Below, piece by piece: positions 23,761 through 34,918 of a DNA stretch of 64,000 bases. Where the stretch lies: positions 33,001 through 97,000 of the forward strand of contig NW_027052923.1 in the NCBI RefSeq assembly GCF_011386835.1. Direction: 5' to 3'. Source of the DNA: Chrysemys picta bellii (lineage: Eukaryota > Chordata > Testudines > Emydidae). The notes beneath the pieces were generated by a model. The model was given only the letters and a program-made list of their open reading frames with translations, was not told where the DNA came from and searched no databases. Position 1 is the stretch's first letter, and the number at the start of each line of letters is the position of its first letter. The position numbers and the translations under genes are program-made.

Positions 23761-25843
23761 TCACATGCTCTTGTGCTTTTAAAAAAACAAAAAGGGTGGT
23801 GACCTCACGGACACGAGAATAGCATCTTCACTGAGACAAAACTTGGATAGTCACCTCAGCACTGAGAGTATTGTCTGCAACGTCTTTTGCGTGGCTGTTC
23901 TCAATGGGGGGTGCGGGCATTAGGAGTACAAAATCAAACAAAAACCTATATAAAATCTACTTTAAAATAGAATTTCCCTAGCAGCATCTTTCAGGACTCT
24001 CAGCTGACTAAGATTTGCTGTTCAATCCTGGAGGGACTGCAGCTCCGTCTGTGGAATTTGGACTTGCAGACTAACATCTGATGACATCCTTCCCAAATAT
24101 TCTGTTGGTAATCTCTTTGGGAAGCATAGGGACAAAGCAGTCATTGAAGCCATGGACAAGGGGAAATAGGGCGTGTTTAAAATGTTGGCTAGCAAGTGTT
24201 TTCAGATATAACCTGATGCAATAGTTTATACAGGACCTTATTTAGATACCTAAATAGAACCTGTTGGGGTCTCGGAACTCTTCTGAAAATCTGGTTCAAA
24301 ATTATTGGGTTGTGAATATATTTTTGTTGACATCAATGACTCTAAAAGTTGAAAACTCTGACATGGATCTTTTTACTGTAAGTTTCAGTAAGCTTCAGAC
24401 GCATGTTCTGATCCATCCTCCACTTTTACAAGCTGTCTGGAGAGACACCATAGCTGACATTGTGCCAAGTATATGCATCACTTTTTCTTGTTGCTGCTTT
24501 TTTTAACGTGGTCATATCCTGATATTGGAAGCCTTTTCTGTAAGTGTAAAATCTCTTCTCTGTATCTACCCATGGATCTCAAATGATATTCTGCTCTCCC
24601 AATATACACAGAAAACTTATTGACATTAACATGAGATCTGTGAATGTAAACAGGACAGATTACAGTGCACAGATGACACATAATCTGACAGGGGAATTTG
24701 GCCCTAAAATTAATATTGGCTTCTTTTGGAATGGATAGTGTTTCATTTGCTAGGTAATAATTTGAAAGGACTCCAAGATTATAAAACTAAAGTGGTATTT
24801 TTTTAAAAAGGATAGTTTATAGAGGTGCTGCAACTTCTGGTAGAGTTCTAGCTTTCTATTCAGACTGATTTGTCTGGTGCCTCTTCCAAGCTCTTTCTTC
24901 CTGCAGCCTGTGCTCCTCCCTCCAAACCTCACTGCAGGTTGCTACAGACAAAACTCTGGATATTGAGCTATTATATCAGAACTACATTGAAATAGTTGTT
25001 TGCAACTTCCACTCATGCTAGTAAGACTGTTATTCAAGAGGCAAGTTAAACCTATTACAGGCAATGCTGTGCTAATGATTGTAGTCACACCTCTTTGTTC
25101 AACATGTGACTGAGCTACACGTATACCTTCATAGTGAACTGCTATCTCGGTATTGCTTTAAGTAAATGATCCGATATTTTTAAGTACAGTGTTGAATGGA
25201 AACATTGCCTTAGACTTTGGATTAAATTGCTTGAAAACACATTCACTCTCTGAACTCCTTTTGAGGTTTTGCAGGCACTTTGCAGGCTATTTTATTAAGT
25301 TTAGGAAAAGAAGGAAATTGGAAGTTAGACTCTCAGGTACAAATACCAATGTGTCTGAATGAAGAGATTGAAAATATTCATAAAGATCTAGAAAAGGAAA
25401 TGTACTGTTGTGGATTTGTTTTTAAGGTAGATTTTTATATTATGTATAATTTAAGTTTAAAAAGCAGATATTAAATGTTTAATTGACTTGCTCTATAAGA
25501 ATTGGAGAAAGCTAAATTTTTGCACTGTAAGAGTCAGATGTGGATAGCAGAGTTACTGGTTCCAGTAATGTTTATAAAAAGAGAGTCTACTGCCCCCCCC
25601 CAAAAGTTTCACTTTATGTTTGGGGATCTTTCTCAGAAATTTATCATTACTCTTCCTAAACTGAACTTCTCTGCTCCGAAAATGCAGCTCTTCTCTTAGT
25701 TGAGAGAAGTGACATCTGTTTAGAGAAGTCATTTCTTGGCGCTGGTGTTTTTTTTTTTTTTTTTTTTTTTTAAGTTGTAATCAATATTTGTATGTAAGGG
25801 AGTGGTAAGAATCATAATCAATCTGTGTTTCCCCCTCCAACAG

Positions 25844-25942
25844 ACTTGGTTCATTTTACCTGCTCATCAACTAAAACCGCTAAAGAAGATTTAGAGCCTG
25901 TTGTACAGAAGCTGTTCTCCCTAAATGCTGAAGCAGAGAGAG
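25844..25942 (+). CDS. CHM: Rab escort protein 1, exon 13
   Basis: This 99-nt exon starts after a CCTCCAACAG acceptor and ends before GTAAGA. Two bases complete the tyrosine codon begun in exon 12, 32 codons follow, and one base carries over. The peptide contains LVHFTCSSTKTAKEDLE and PVVQKLFSLNAEAER. The 'EDLExVVQKLF' helix is conserved in REP-1. The C-terminal 'SLNAEAER' portion is variable. Its carried base pairs with the start of exon 14 to give glutamate, restoring the conserved frame and showing that nothing need be spliced between them. Confidence 0.92.
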
Positions 25943-27164
25943 GTAAGAAAAATAGATGAAAAGTATTATGAAAAAATTTTACAAATATGTTTACCTTTTG
26001 AATTTTAACATTTCTTCTACTGAACATCTGAATCCACTATCAAGATGAAAACAAGAGTGATCTCCGCTTGGTCGGCTGTTTGGGTATCCATGTTCTAAAG
26101 TAAAGGAATGGATTCAAAATATTTTTAAAAAGAGTGAGAGAACATAATTAAAGGTCACTTATCTCTTTCCTTGACTGTGATGTAATGGTCTTGGGTATAC
26201 CTTCAGACATTGTTTAGGTCCAACAGTTCTGAAGGAGCAGAGCAAGACCTTGGCTATAAATGTCCAGCATTGAAGAAACCATGGGAGGCCTGAAAGCATT
26301 TTCTGGTGTTTTCATTTCTAACAAATGTTTCCTTGCATGGGAAAGGGTTTGTTCAAAAGAACTTAGACAGACACTACTGCTGAAACATCAGTGCAATTTC
26401 CAATGCGTTACTTGTATCCCATCTTTTTCTTATTCTTCCTTATTTCTTATACTGCTGCCCATCATTTTAGTATTGGCACTCCCAAGATAAAATAAAATCC
26501 CAATAGGCTGATGATTTACTTTTCCAGTCTGATTCCCCAGAGCAGTCAGGGCTGTGTGCTTTTTTATGGTGTTCTTTTCCTTTCTCTTATGACTCCTCTT
26601 ACATTGCTTCTCGTCTTTCTCGTCTTCATCTTTTTCCTCCACTTCTCCTCTTGTTTGCTGTTTGTAACTGCAGTTGTACAAATTCTAAGTTGAAGTGAAT
26701 TGTATACTTCATCCTGAAGATAATGAGATTTCTAATCACTCTTAGGGTATGTCTACACTATGAAATTAGGTCGAATTTATAGAAGCCGGTTTTATAGAAA
26801 TCGGTTGTATACAGCCGATTGTGTGTCCCCCCCACATAAAATGCTCTAAGTGCATGAAGTCGGCGGACCGCATCCACAGTACCGAGGCTAGCGTCGACTT
26901 ATGGAGCGTTACACTATGGGTAGCTATCCCACAGTTCCCGCAGTCTCCGCCGCCCAGTGGAATTCTGGGTTGAGATCCCAATGCTTGAATGATGCAAAAC
27001 AGTGTCGCGGGGGCTTCTGGGTACGTGTCGTCAGGCACCTCCCCCTCCGTCAGAGCAACGGCAGACAATCGATTTGCGCCTTTTTACCTGGGTTACCTGT
27101 GCAGACAACATACCACGCCAAGCATGGAGCCCGCTCAGCTCAGCTCACCGTCACCATATGTCCT

Positions 27165-27366
27165 CTGGGTGCCGGCAGACGTGGTACTGCATTGCTACAC
27201 AGCAGCAGCTAATTGCCTTTTGGCAGTAGACGGTGAAGTATGACTGGTAGCCTTCATCGGCGATCTGGGTGCTGGCAGACGTGGGGCTGGCAGACCTGGG
27301 GCTGCATTGCACACAACAGCAGCCCCTTGCCTTTTGGTAGAAGATGGTATATTACGACTGGTATCC
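27165..27366 (+). repeat. Two degenerate direct repeats in the Harbinger leader
   Basis: Units starting near 27165 and 27268 share GGGTGCNGGCAGACGTGG, CTGCATTGC, ACAGCAGC, TTGCCTTTTGG and a GACTGGTA end. They lie between the left end and the transposase. The phrase ATGGAGCCCGCTCAG occurs both at 27125 and at the transposase start (27816), so the leader also repeats the start-codon context. Confidence 0.6.
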
Positions 27367-27815
27367 GTCGTCATCGTACTGCAGTGGCTGTCAATCCTGG
27401 GCACCTGGGCAGTCTTGATGATGATGGCTATCAGTTGTAGTATGCTATTTTCTGCCAAGCGCCCAGTATTTTCTGCCAAGCACCCAGAAGATGCCGAGGG
27501 CTATCAGTCATGCTGCACCGTCGTCTGCCAGCTTAAGATGTAAAAAATAGATTTGTTCTGTATTCATTTGTTTCCCCCTCCCTCCGTGAAATCAACGGCC
27601 TGCTAAACCCAGGGTTTTGAGTTTAATCTTTGGGGGGGTGGCATTCTTTGTGACAGTTGTTTGTGTTTCTCCCTGATGCACAGCCACCTTTGTTGATTTT
27701 AATTCCTTGTACCTGTACGCCATGTCGTCACTCGCCCCTCGCTCCCTCCCTCCCTCCCTCCGTCAGATACTAGTTTCACGCCTTTTTTCAGACCAGAAGC
27801 CATAGCACTGGGATC

Positions 27816-29117
27816 ATGGAGCCCGCTCAGATCACCGCGGCAATTATGAGCACTATGAACACCACGCGTATTGTCCTGGTGTATATGCAGAGCCAGGACA
27901 TGCCAAAGCAAAACCAGGACCAGACAAGGAGGCGATTGCAGCGCAATGACGAGAGTGATGAGGAAATTGACATGGACATAGACCTCTCACAAAGTACAGG
28001 ACCCAGCAATGTGCAAATCATGGTGTTACTGGGGCAGGTTCATGCCGTGGAACGCCGATTCTGGGCCCGGGAAACAAGCACAGACTGGTGGGACCCCATC
28101 GTGCTGCAGGTGTGGGACGATTCCCAGTGGCTGCGAAACTTTTGCATGCGTAAGGGCACTTGCATGGAACTTTGTGACTTGCTTTCCCCTGCCCTGAAGT
28201 GCCAGAATACCAGGATGAGAGCAGCCCTCACAGTTGAGAACCGAGTGGCGATAGCCCTGTGGAAGCTTACAACGCCAGACAGCTACCGGTCAGTCGGGAA
28301 TCAATTTGGAGTGGGCAAATCTACTGTGGGGGCTGCTGTGATCCAAGTTGCCAGGGCAATCAAAGACCTGGTGATATCAAGGGTAGTGACTCTGGGAAAC
28401 GTGCAGGCCATAGTGGATGGTTTTGCTGAAATGGGGTTCCCAAACTGTGGTGGGGCGATAGATGGAACCCATATCCCTATCTTGGCACCGGAGCACCAAG
28501 CCACCACCTACATAAACCGCAAGGGGTACTTTTCAATGCTGCTGCAAGCCCTGGTGGATCACAAGGGACGTTTCACCAACATCAACGTGGGATGGCCGGG
28601 AAAGGTACATGATGCTCGCGTCTTCAGGAACTCTGGTCTGTTTCGAAAGCTGGAGGAAGGGACTTTCTTCCCGGACCAGAAAATAACCGTTGGGGATGTT
28701 GAAATGCCTATCGTTATCCTTGGGTTCCCAGCCTACCCCTTAATGCCATGACTCATGAAGCCTTACACAGGCAGCCTGGACAGTAGTCAGGACCTGTTCA
28801 ACTACAGGCTGAGCAAGTGCCGAATGGTGGTGGAATGTGCATTTGGACGTTTAAAAGCGCGCTGGCGCAGCTTACTGACTTGCTCAGACCTCAGCGAAAA
28901 GAATATCCCCATTGTTATTGCTGCTTGCTGTGTGCTCCACAATATCTGTGAGAGTAAGGGGGAGAAGTTTATGGTGGGGTGGGAGGTTGAGGCACATCGC
29001 CTGGCCGCTGATTACGCGCAGCCAGACACCAGGGCGGTTAGAAGAGCACAGCAGGGCGCGGTGCGCATCAGAGAAGCTTTGAAAATGAATTTTGTGACTG
29101 GCCAGGCTACGGTGTGA
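27816..29117 (+). pseudogene. Harbinger DDE transposase with one nonsense codon
   Basis: A single frame of 434 codons is interrupted only by TGA at codon 312 (28749-28751), where a TGG-to-TGA change is the simplest explanation. The DDE nuclease core is intact otherwise: GGAIDGTHIPI (D216), WPGKVHDARVF (D266) and VVECAFGRLKARW (E340). The stop falls between the second D and the E, so a truncated product would lack the catalytic glutamate. An N-terminal helix-turn-helix-like part contains VGNQFGVGKSTVGA (about 165-180), typical of HARBI1-type proteins. Length is near the family norm. A TTTTTTCAG acceptor just upstream (near 27790) suggests a spliced leader. The enzyme would act in the nucleus with the Myb-like partner. 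Confidence 0.9.
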
Positions 29118-29370
29118 AACTTCTGTTTGTTTCTCCTTGATGAACCCTCTGCCCCACCCCCCAACCTGGTTCACTCTACTTCCCTGTAAACCAAAAATCC
29201 CACCCTCCCCTCCCTCTTCGAGCACCGCTTGCAGAGGCAATAAAGTCATTGTTACTTCACATTCATGCATTCTTTATTAATTCAGCACACAACTAGGGGG
29301 ATAATTGCCAAGGTAGCCCGGGATGAGTGGGGGAGGAGGGAAGGAAAAGGACACACTGTAGTTTAAAACT

Positions 29371-31381
29371 TTAACTCTTATTGAAGGCCAGCCTTCTGAT
29401 GCTCAGGCAATCATCTGGGGTGGAGTGACTGGATGGCCGGAGGCCCCCCCACCGTGTTCTTGGGCATCTGGGTGAGGAGGCTATGGAACTTGGGGAGAAG
29501 GGCTGTTGGTTACACAGGGGCTGTAGCGGCGGTCTCTGCTTCTGCTGCCTTTGCTGCAGCTCAACCATACGCTGGAGCATATCAGTTTGATGCTCCAGCA
29601 GCCGGAGCATCGACTCTTGCCTTCTGTCTGCAAGCTGACGCCACCTATCCTCTTCAGCCTGCCACTTGCTCTGTTCATCCCGCGATTCAGCCCGCCACCT
29701 CTCCTCTCATTCATACTGTGCTTTTCTGTAGTCTGACATTGACTGCCTCCACGCATTCTGCTGTGCTCTTTCAGTGTGGGAGGACATCTGGAGCTCCGTG
29801 ATCATGTCGTCCCGAGTCCGCCGTTTTCTCCTTCTAATCTTCACTAGCCTCTGCGAAGGAGAAACATTTGCAGCTGGTGGAGGAGAATGGAGAGGTGGTT
29901 AAAAAAGACACATTTTAGAGAACAATGGGTACACTCTTTCACGTTAAGTTTTGCTGTTCACATTACACACCACATGTGCTTTCGTTACAAGGTCGCATTT
30001 TTCCTCTTATATTGAGGGCCTGCCGGTTTGGTGTGAGAGATCACTCACGCAGTGCCAGGCAACAGATTACGGCTTGCAGGCAGCCATGGTAAGCCACAGT
30101 CTTTTGGCTTTTTTCACCTTCTTAACATGTGGGAATGGTTTCAAACAGTAGCGCCCTCATTTCCCATAGCAAGCACCCGTTGGGTTGGCCATTTAAAATG
30201 GGTTTGCAATGTAAAAGGAGGGGCTGTGGTTCCCGGGTTAACATGCAGCACGAACCCAACTAACCCCCCTCCGCCCCCAACACCCAATTCTCTGGGATGA
30301 TCACTTCACCCCTCCCCCCACCGCGTGGCTAACAGCGGGGAACATTTCTGTTCAGCCGAGCAGGAACGGGCACCTCTGAATGTCCCCTTAATAAAATCAC
30401 CCCATTTCAACCAGGTGACTGTGAATGATATCACTCTCCTGAGGATAACAAAGAGCGATAAGGAATGGATGTTGTCTGCATGCCAGCAAACACTGGGACC
30501 ATACGCTGCCATGCTTTGTTATGCAATGATTCCAGACTACGTGCTACTGGCCTGGCGTGGTAAAGTGTCCTACCATGGCAGACGGGATAAGGCAGCCCTC
30601 CCCAGAAACCTTTTGCAAAGGCTTTGGGAGTACATGAAAGAGAGCTTTCTGGAGATGTCCCTGGAGGATTTCCGCTCCATCCCCATACACGTTAACAGAC
30701 TTTTCCAGTACCTGTATTGGCCGCGATTGCCAGAGCAAATTAATCATTAATCATTAAATACGCTTGCTTTCAGACCAGGTGTAATATTTACAAAGGTACA
30801 CTCCCCAGAGGTCCCCGGTGTGCCCTCAGTGTCTGGGAGCACGCCTTGGGTGAGTTCGGGGGTTACTGGCTCCAGGTCCAGGGTGATAAACATATCCTGG
30901 CTGTTGGGGAAACTGGTTTCTCCGCTTCCTTGCTGCTGTGAGCTGTCCACATTATCTTCTTCCTCCTCTTTCTCGTACCCCGAACCCTCTTCCCTGTGTG
31001 TTTCTCCAGTGAAGGAGTCATAGCATACGGTTGGGGTAGTGGTGGCTGCACCCCCTAGCATGGCATGCAGCTCCACGTAGAAGCGGCATGTTTGCGGCTG
31101 TGCCCCGGACCTTCCGTTTGCCTTTCTGGCTTTGTGGTAGGCTTGCCTTAGCTCCTTAATTTTCACGCGGCACTGCTGTTATGGCCTCTGTCCTTCATGG
31201 CCTTGGAGACCTTTTCTAATTTTTTGCCATTTCTTTTACTGCTACGGAGTTCAGCTAGCACTGATTCATCTCCCCATATGGCGAGCAGATCCCGTACCTC
31301 CCGTTCGGTCCATGATGGAGCTCTTTTGCGATCCTGGGACTCCATCACGGTTACCTGTGCTGATGAGCTCTGCGTGGTCAC
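29371..31381 (-). pseudogene. Harbinger Myb/SANT-like DNA-binding protein, two exons, broken
   Basis: Exon 1 runs from 31381 to about 30775. It opens with a trihelix/Myb-SANT domain (APSWTEREVRDLLAIWGDES, then LEKVSKAMKDRGHN). The frame is lost near 31165-31180, apparently by a small deletion, and resumes as KIKELRQAYHKARKANGRSG and CRFYVELHAMLGG, followed by an acidic tail. Exon 2 (about 29873 to 29371) follows a CTCCACCAG acceptor. It encodes a basic RRRKRRTRDDM stretch and a coiled coil (LLEHQTDMLQRMVELQQRQQ), with an in-frame stop at 29707-29709. The product of this gene class binds the terminal repeats and carries the transposase to the nucleus. The donor of exon 1 is uncertain. Confidence 0.75.
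30325..30750 (+). CDS. Third Harbinger open frame, unknown function
   Basis: A 141-codon frame on the transposase strand lies wholly within the intron of the antisense Myb-like gene. The peptide includes YHGRRDKAALPRNLLQRLW, YMKESFLEMSLEDFRSIP and NRLFQYLYWPRLPEQ, with no domain, signal peptide or membrane segment I can name. It reads as protein rather than random translation (balanced composition, aromatic-rich C-terminus) and I recall related text in other turtle Harbinger copies, which suggests conservation. It has no visible lesion. The true start may be upstream through splicing. It could still be a relic of captured sequence. Function is not inferred. Confidence 0.45.
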   Translation: MANSGEHFCSAEQERAPLNVPLIKSPHFNQVTVNDITLLRITKSDKEWMLSACQQTLGPYAAMLCYAMIPDYVLLAWRGKVSYHGRRDKAALPRNLLQRLWEYMKESFLEMSLEDFRSIPIHVNRLFQYLYWPRLPEQINH

Positions 31382-34339
31382 CTGTGCTCTCCACGCTGGG
31401 CAAACAGGAAATGAAATTCAAACGTTCGCGGGGCTTTTCCTTTCTACCTGGTCAGTGCATCTGAGTTGAGAGTGCTGTCCAGAGTGGTCACAATGAAGCA
31501 CTGTGGGATAGCTCCCGGAGGCCAATAACGTTGAATTCCTTCCACACTACCCCAATTCTGACCCGCTAAGGCCGATTTTATCGCTAATCCCCTAGTCAGA
31601 GGTGGAGTAAAGAAACCGGTTTAAAGGGCCCTTTAAGGCGAAAGAAAGGGCTTCGTCGTGTGAACGTGTCCAGGCTTAATTTGATTTAACGCTGCTAAAG
31701 TCGCCCTAAACTCGTAGTGTAGACCAGGCCTTATTCCCAGTAATGAGTCCCAAAGCCTTGACCCTATTTCTGAGAAAACCCTGGCAGATGTTTTCATGCG
31801 CTTCGCCCTTGACATGGACAGCTTCATAGTGCCTGGGGAATGTAGCTGTTGAAGAATGCAGTTGTTTGAAAGAGAGGATTGGTCTCTGAGGTATCTTAAG
31901 CCAGTTCATCAAAGGTCCTCAAAAATCAATACCAGAATTTTGAATGTAACCTTGTATTTTGTGTGGAGGCAGTGTAGAAGATGGAGTAGCAGGGTAAGGT
32001 ACTCTTGGTGGTTGCTGTGTTCTGAACGAATTAAAGCTTTTTTTAACGTTGGAGTACTCATACTCAACGATAGTGAATTGCCTTCTCATAGCAAAACACT
32101 GGAACTTTTTTTGTCAATTGGAGTATTACTTTGTGACCAAACACACATACTAACTAGTGTAGATCATTCTAATAATCATTGCTGATAACCTACTAACTTG
32201 CAAAATGATCACTGTGTAGCTAAGGATTCACAGCCTATTTACCATGTTTTGTGAATAGTTGATATTTAACTTTTCACTCTTTTCCTGTTTCTTCTCTTTT
32301 CCCCTTTTCTTAATTCTCTTTTGTAGCTTCAAGGCTCGTTGATAAACTGTTTCTTTTTGATAATAAAAAGTGGAAAAGCTGCTATTTCCTTCATCAGAAG
32401 GTCTGATTTGGTTTGAGTAGCACATATATCTTCAAAAAATATTCTTTTCTTTCTTTTCAGTTTACAGTACAGGCAAATCTCATTTTTACAAAAGGGGAAC
32501 AGCAAAAATTGAAAAATCAGGTTTTTGTAAAATTTGAGGAAAATGCAATTACCTACCTATTGGACTTTGGAAGACAGATTATGGACAAAAAAAGGGAGGG
32601 TTGTAAATACAAGTTTGTAAAATAGGGAGTTACCTGTGTGTTTTATTTCTTTCATTCGGATATTTCATTTCTAATGTGCTCATTCAGTTAAAGCCCACAA
32701 AGCTGTATACTAGAGATCGAGGCTTAAACATATAATCTGTAGCTTGCATTTTAAAAAGCAGTGTTGTATGCCTCTTAGAGTATCAAATGGTAAATAAATG
32801 ATTAGCTTGCAGTTCAGTGTCTTTTTTTACATTAATCTTAATGTTTAAAGTGATCCAGTTTTGAAGTGAAATATTATTTAGAACCTGACTGAAATTTTTC
32901 TATAAGAACTCAGATCAGAAGGGGTCCTCAGGTGCACTGAGGCACTGAAAAGCTAGTTTTCACTGACACATAGGCCTTTTTATCATCAGGATGAGGTAGT
33001 GGTCGTATTTTAATTAAAATGTCAGAACAAATACTGTTGGAGTTATTGAAAATGAATCACTAGATAAAGTGAGCACTGGCCCATGGCAGGTCAAAGAGGG
33101 AAAGTCACCTGGAGAAGAGGACTTCATTTATTTTCCTGCCTAAATGAGGAAGAAGTAACTTTTATGAGCAGTATGAACTTTTTAATATATTAAAGTGCAT
33201 CTTATTCTGTATTAAGGTTCATGCTTTCACAGGCTGATGGATTTAATTTGTTTTCAAATTATTCAGTAGGGTTAACACCTATTTTTTTAAAATAAATTGT
33301 TTGATAGTCATAAAAAATAGATGCTGATGGAATGATATAGATTTATCCTTGTGTTCTTGCTGTTTTGTTTACAGTACTATGTTGCTTATGTTTTTCTGAA
33401 TGTCAGCATTATCTGGCAGGACAGTTGGTTCTTTGAAAAAGAATAAATCTAACAGATTATTTTACAAGGAGTAAAGTTTTATGCAGGATGATAATGCCTG
33501 CAGCATTTATTATAGACAATGTAGAATACCAAAAAGGGACAGAATGAATTTGCCAAATAAAATAACATCTAAAAATCTCAGTATCAGTATTGTACATTCT
33601 GCTTTTGCCTTGCTGCACTATCGTCTTCTAAGAGGTGTTGCTGGTTTTGTGCAGGTTGACAAACAATATACTGAGTAACAGGAAGAAGATACAGATAGTA
33701 AATGAGGAAGAAATAGAAATTGGTGGTTTCCCGTGCATTAAGAATAACATGCAGTCTTTGATAAACAGAGATAAATAGATAAATTCACCTTTGATTTCCA
33801 TTTAACAACAACACAACAAAAAAGGCAAAATAGAATGACTAAGCTACCTGAATTGGAGTAATTTATTATTTTTGTTCTCTGTTATCCGTGGTTGTTGTAG
33901 CAGTTAGTGAAAAGGGTTGGGAAATGTATTGAACTTCAAAATCAGCAACTGCAGAATGAGGTGGTCAGTTTAGCACATACTGTAAGAGGACTCTTCTGGG
34001 GTCAATCAGGAGCAGTATAAGGCATGTTGGATTCAAATTAACTTGAATTTTTTTTACTTTAACAAAAAAATGTATTCAAAAGTTAAAAATTGTAATAATC
34101 CAGCAAGATTTAAAATGTTAAGTGGCTAATTAGAAAATTCCTTTCTTGAAACCTTATAATAAGAAGAATGTATTAAAAGCACTATCAGTATGCTTTAGTG
34201 CCTTTTAAAATGTATATATTTACACTCTATTACAGTAATTTCATGCTAATAACTGAATTGACTGTTTTATTATGTTGAGTTATACAGGTCTCTTATTATA
34301 TTTGAATGCTGGTCACTGAAAACATTTCTTGCCATTTAG

Positions 34340-34509
34340 AGTCTGAAAATGGAGGAGGACTGGAAAAGCCCAGAGTCCTATGGGCAGTATACTTCAACAT
34401 GAGAGATTCTTCAGGCATTGACAGGAATTCATATGACTGTTTACCCTCAAATGTCTATGTCTGTTCTGGGCCAGATTGTGCATTAGGAAATGACTATGCT
34501 GTCAAACAG
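34340..34509 (+). CDS. CHM: Rab escort protein 1, exon 14
   Basis: The 170-nt exon begins after TGCCATTTAG and ends at CAG|GTAAGG. Two bases complete a glutamate with the base from exon 13, then 56 codons follow and end in phase 0. The peptide has [19 protein letters not shown], then [20 protein letters not shown] ending VKQ, closely matching human REP-1 ('[15 protein letters not shown]', '[15 protein letters not shown]'). This is the last part of the folded GDI-like domain. A short insertion-prone segment (SENGGG) precedes it. It is the most diagnostic exon in the window. Confidence 0.95.
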
Positions 34510-34738
34510 GTAAGGGAACTCATATTTTTTCAGTTTTGTGGTTGAAGAGCTTTCAGTTTAAAGGCCTCAGCTGGTGCTGGGTATAAAACAATACATTATA
34601 AAACAACAAACAGAGTGCATTGACAATATAGCTGTAATGTGCTTCATAGAACTGGTGACTGTTAAGAAATTTTTTGGAAGAGAAGTTGTTGAAAATTTGG
34701 GGCTCATAGGAAGCCAGCTAATAAGGTGCAATAATAAG

Positions 34739-34918
34739 GGGGATGGGGTAGCTCAGTGGTTTGAGCATTGGCCTACTAAACCCAGGGTTGTGAGTTCAAT
34801 CCTTGAGGGGGCCATTTAGGGATTGGGGCAAAAATCTGTCTGGAGATTGGTCCTGCTTTGAGCAGGGGGTTGGACTAGATGACCTCCTGAGGTCCCTTCC
34901 AACCTTGATATTCTCTGA
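34739..34918 (+). mobile_element. tRNA-headed SINE with CR1-like tail
   Basis: GGGGTAGCTCAGTGGTTTGA gives the A box and GTGAGTTCAATCC the B box. The tail (GGACTAGATGACCTCCTGAG ... TTCCAACCTTGATATTCT) matches CR1. It is a tRNA-derived element, not a tRNA gene, since no cloverleaf 3' half with CCA-type closure follows. It is about 160 bases past the exon 14 donor region. Confidence 0.85.

Larger units (their letters stand above)
14427..25843 (+). other. CHM: CHM intron 12
   Basis: About 11.4 kb and the longest intron in the window. It holds a tRNA-like SINE relic near 17.8 kb, a solo LTR at 20305-20971, a nested repeat cluster at 20.98-22.48 kb, a LINE relic at 22.76-23.76 kb, a C12T16 tract near 15250 and a T24 tract at 25748-25771 only 72 bases before the exon 13 acceptor. 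The regions 15.2-16.2 kb and 19.3-19.9 kb look repeat-like but I could not identify them. Confidence 0.85.
26745..31730 (+). mobile_element. Full-length PIF/Harbinger transposon
   Basis: The 4986-bp element has matching inverted ends: GGGTATGTCTACACTATGAA at the left and, complemented, GGCCTGGTCTACACTACGAG at the right, with similarity running on to a CGA-TTTA block about 40 bases in. A perfect TTA duplication flanks it (26742-26744 and 31731-31733), the usual 3-base PIF/Harbinger target. It carries the two expected genes, a DDE transposase (+) and a Myb/SANT-like protein (-), and an extra frame. Each main gene has one or more inactivating lesions, so this copy is probably not autonomous, but it is recent. 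Confidence 0.92.
25943..34339 (+). other. CHM: CHM intron 13
   Basis: About 8.4 kb, of which 4.99 kb is a full-length Harbinger transposon. The remaining parts are AT-rich. A 60-base exon-like segment at 32461-32520 is discussed as a finding. The stretch 31735-32040 looks like an old LINE remnant but I could not classify it. Nothing else is supported from 32.6 to 34.3 kb. Confidence 0.85.

Noticed and set aside
34739..34810. Possible tRNA gene
   Set aside because: A and B boxes are present but continue into a CR1-like tail, so this is a SINE. The same applies at 21521 and 54831.
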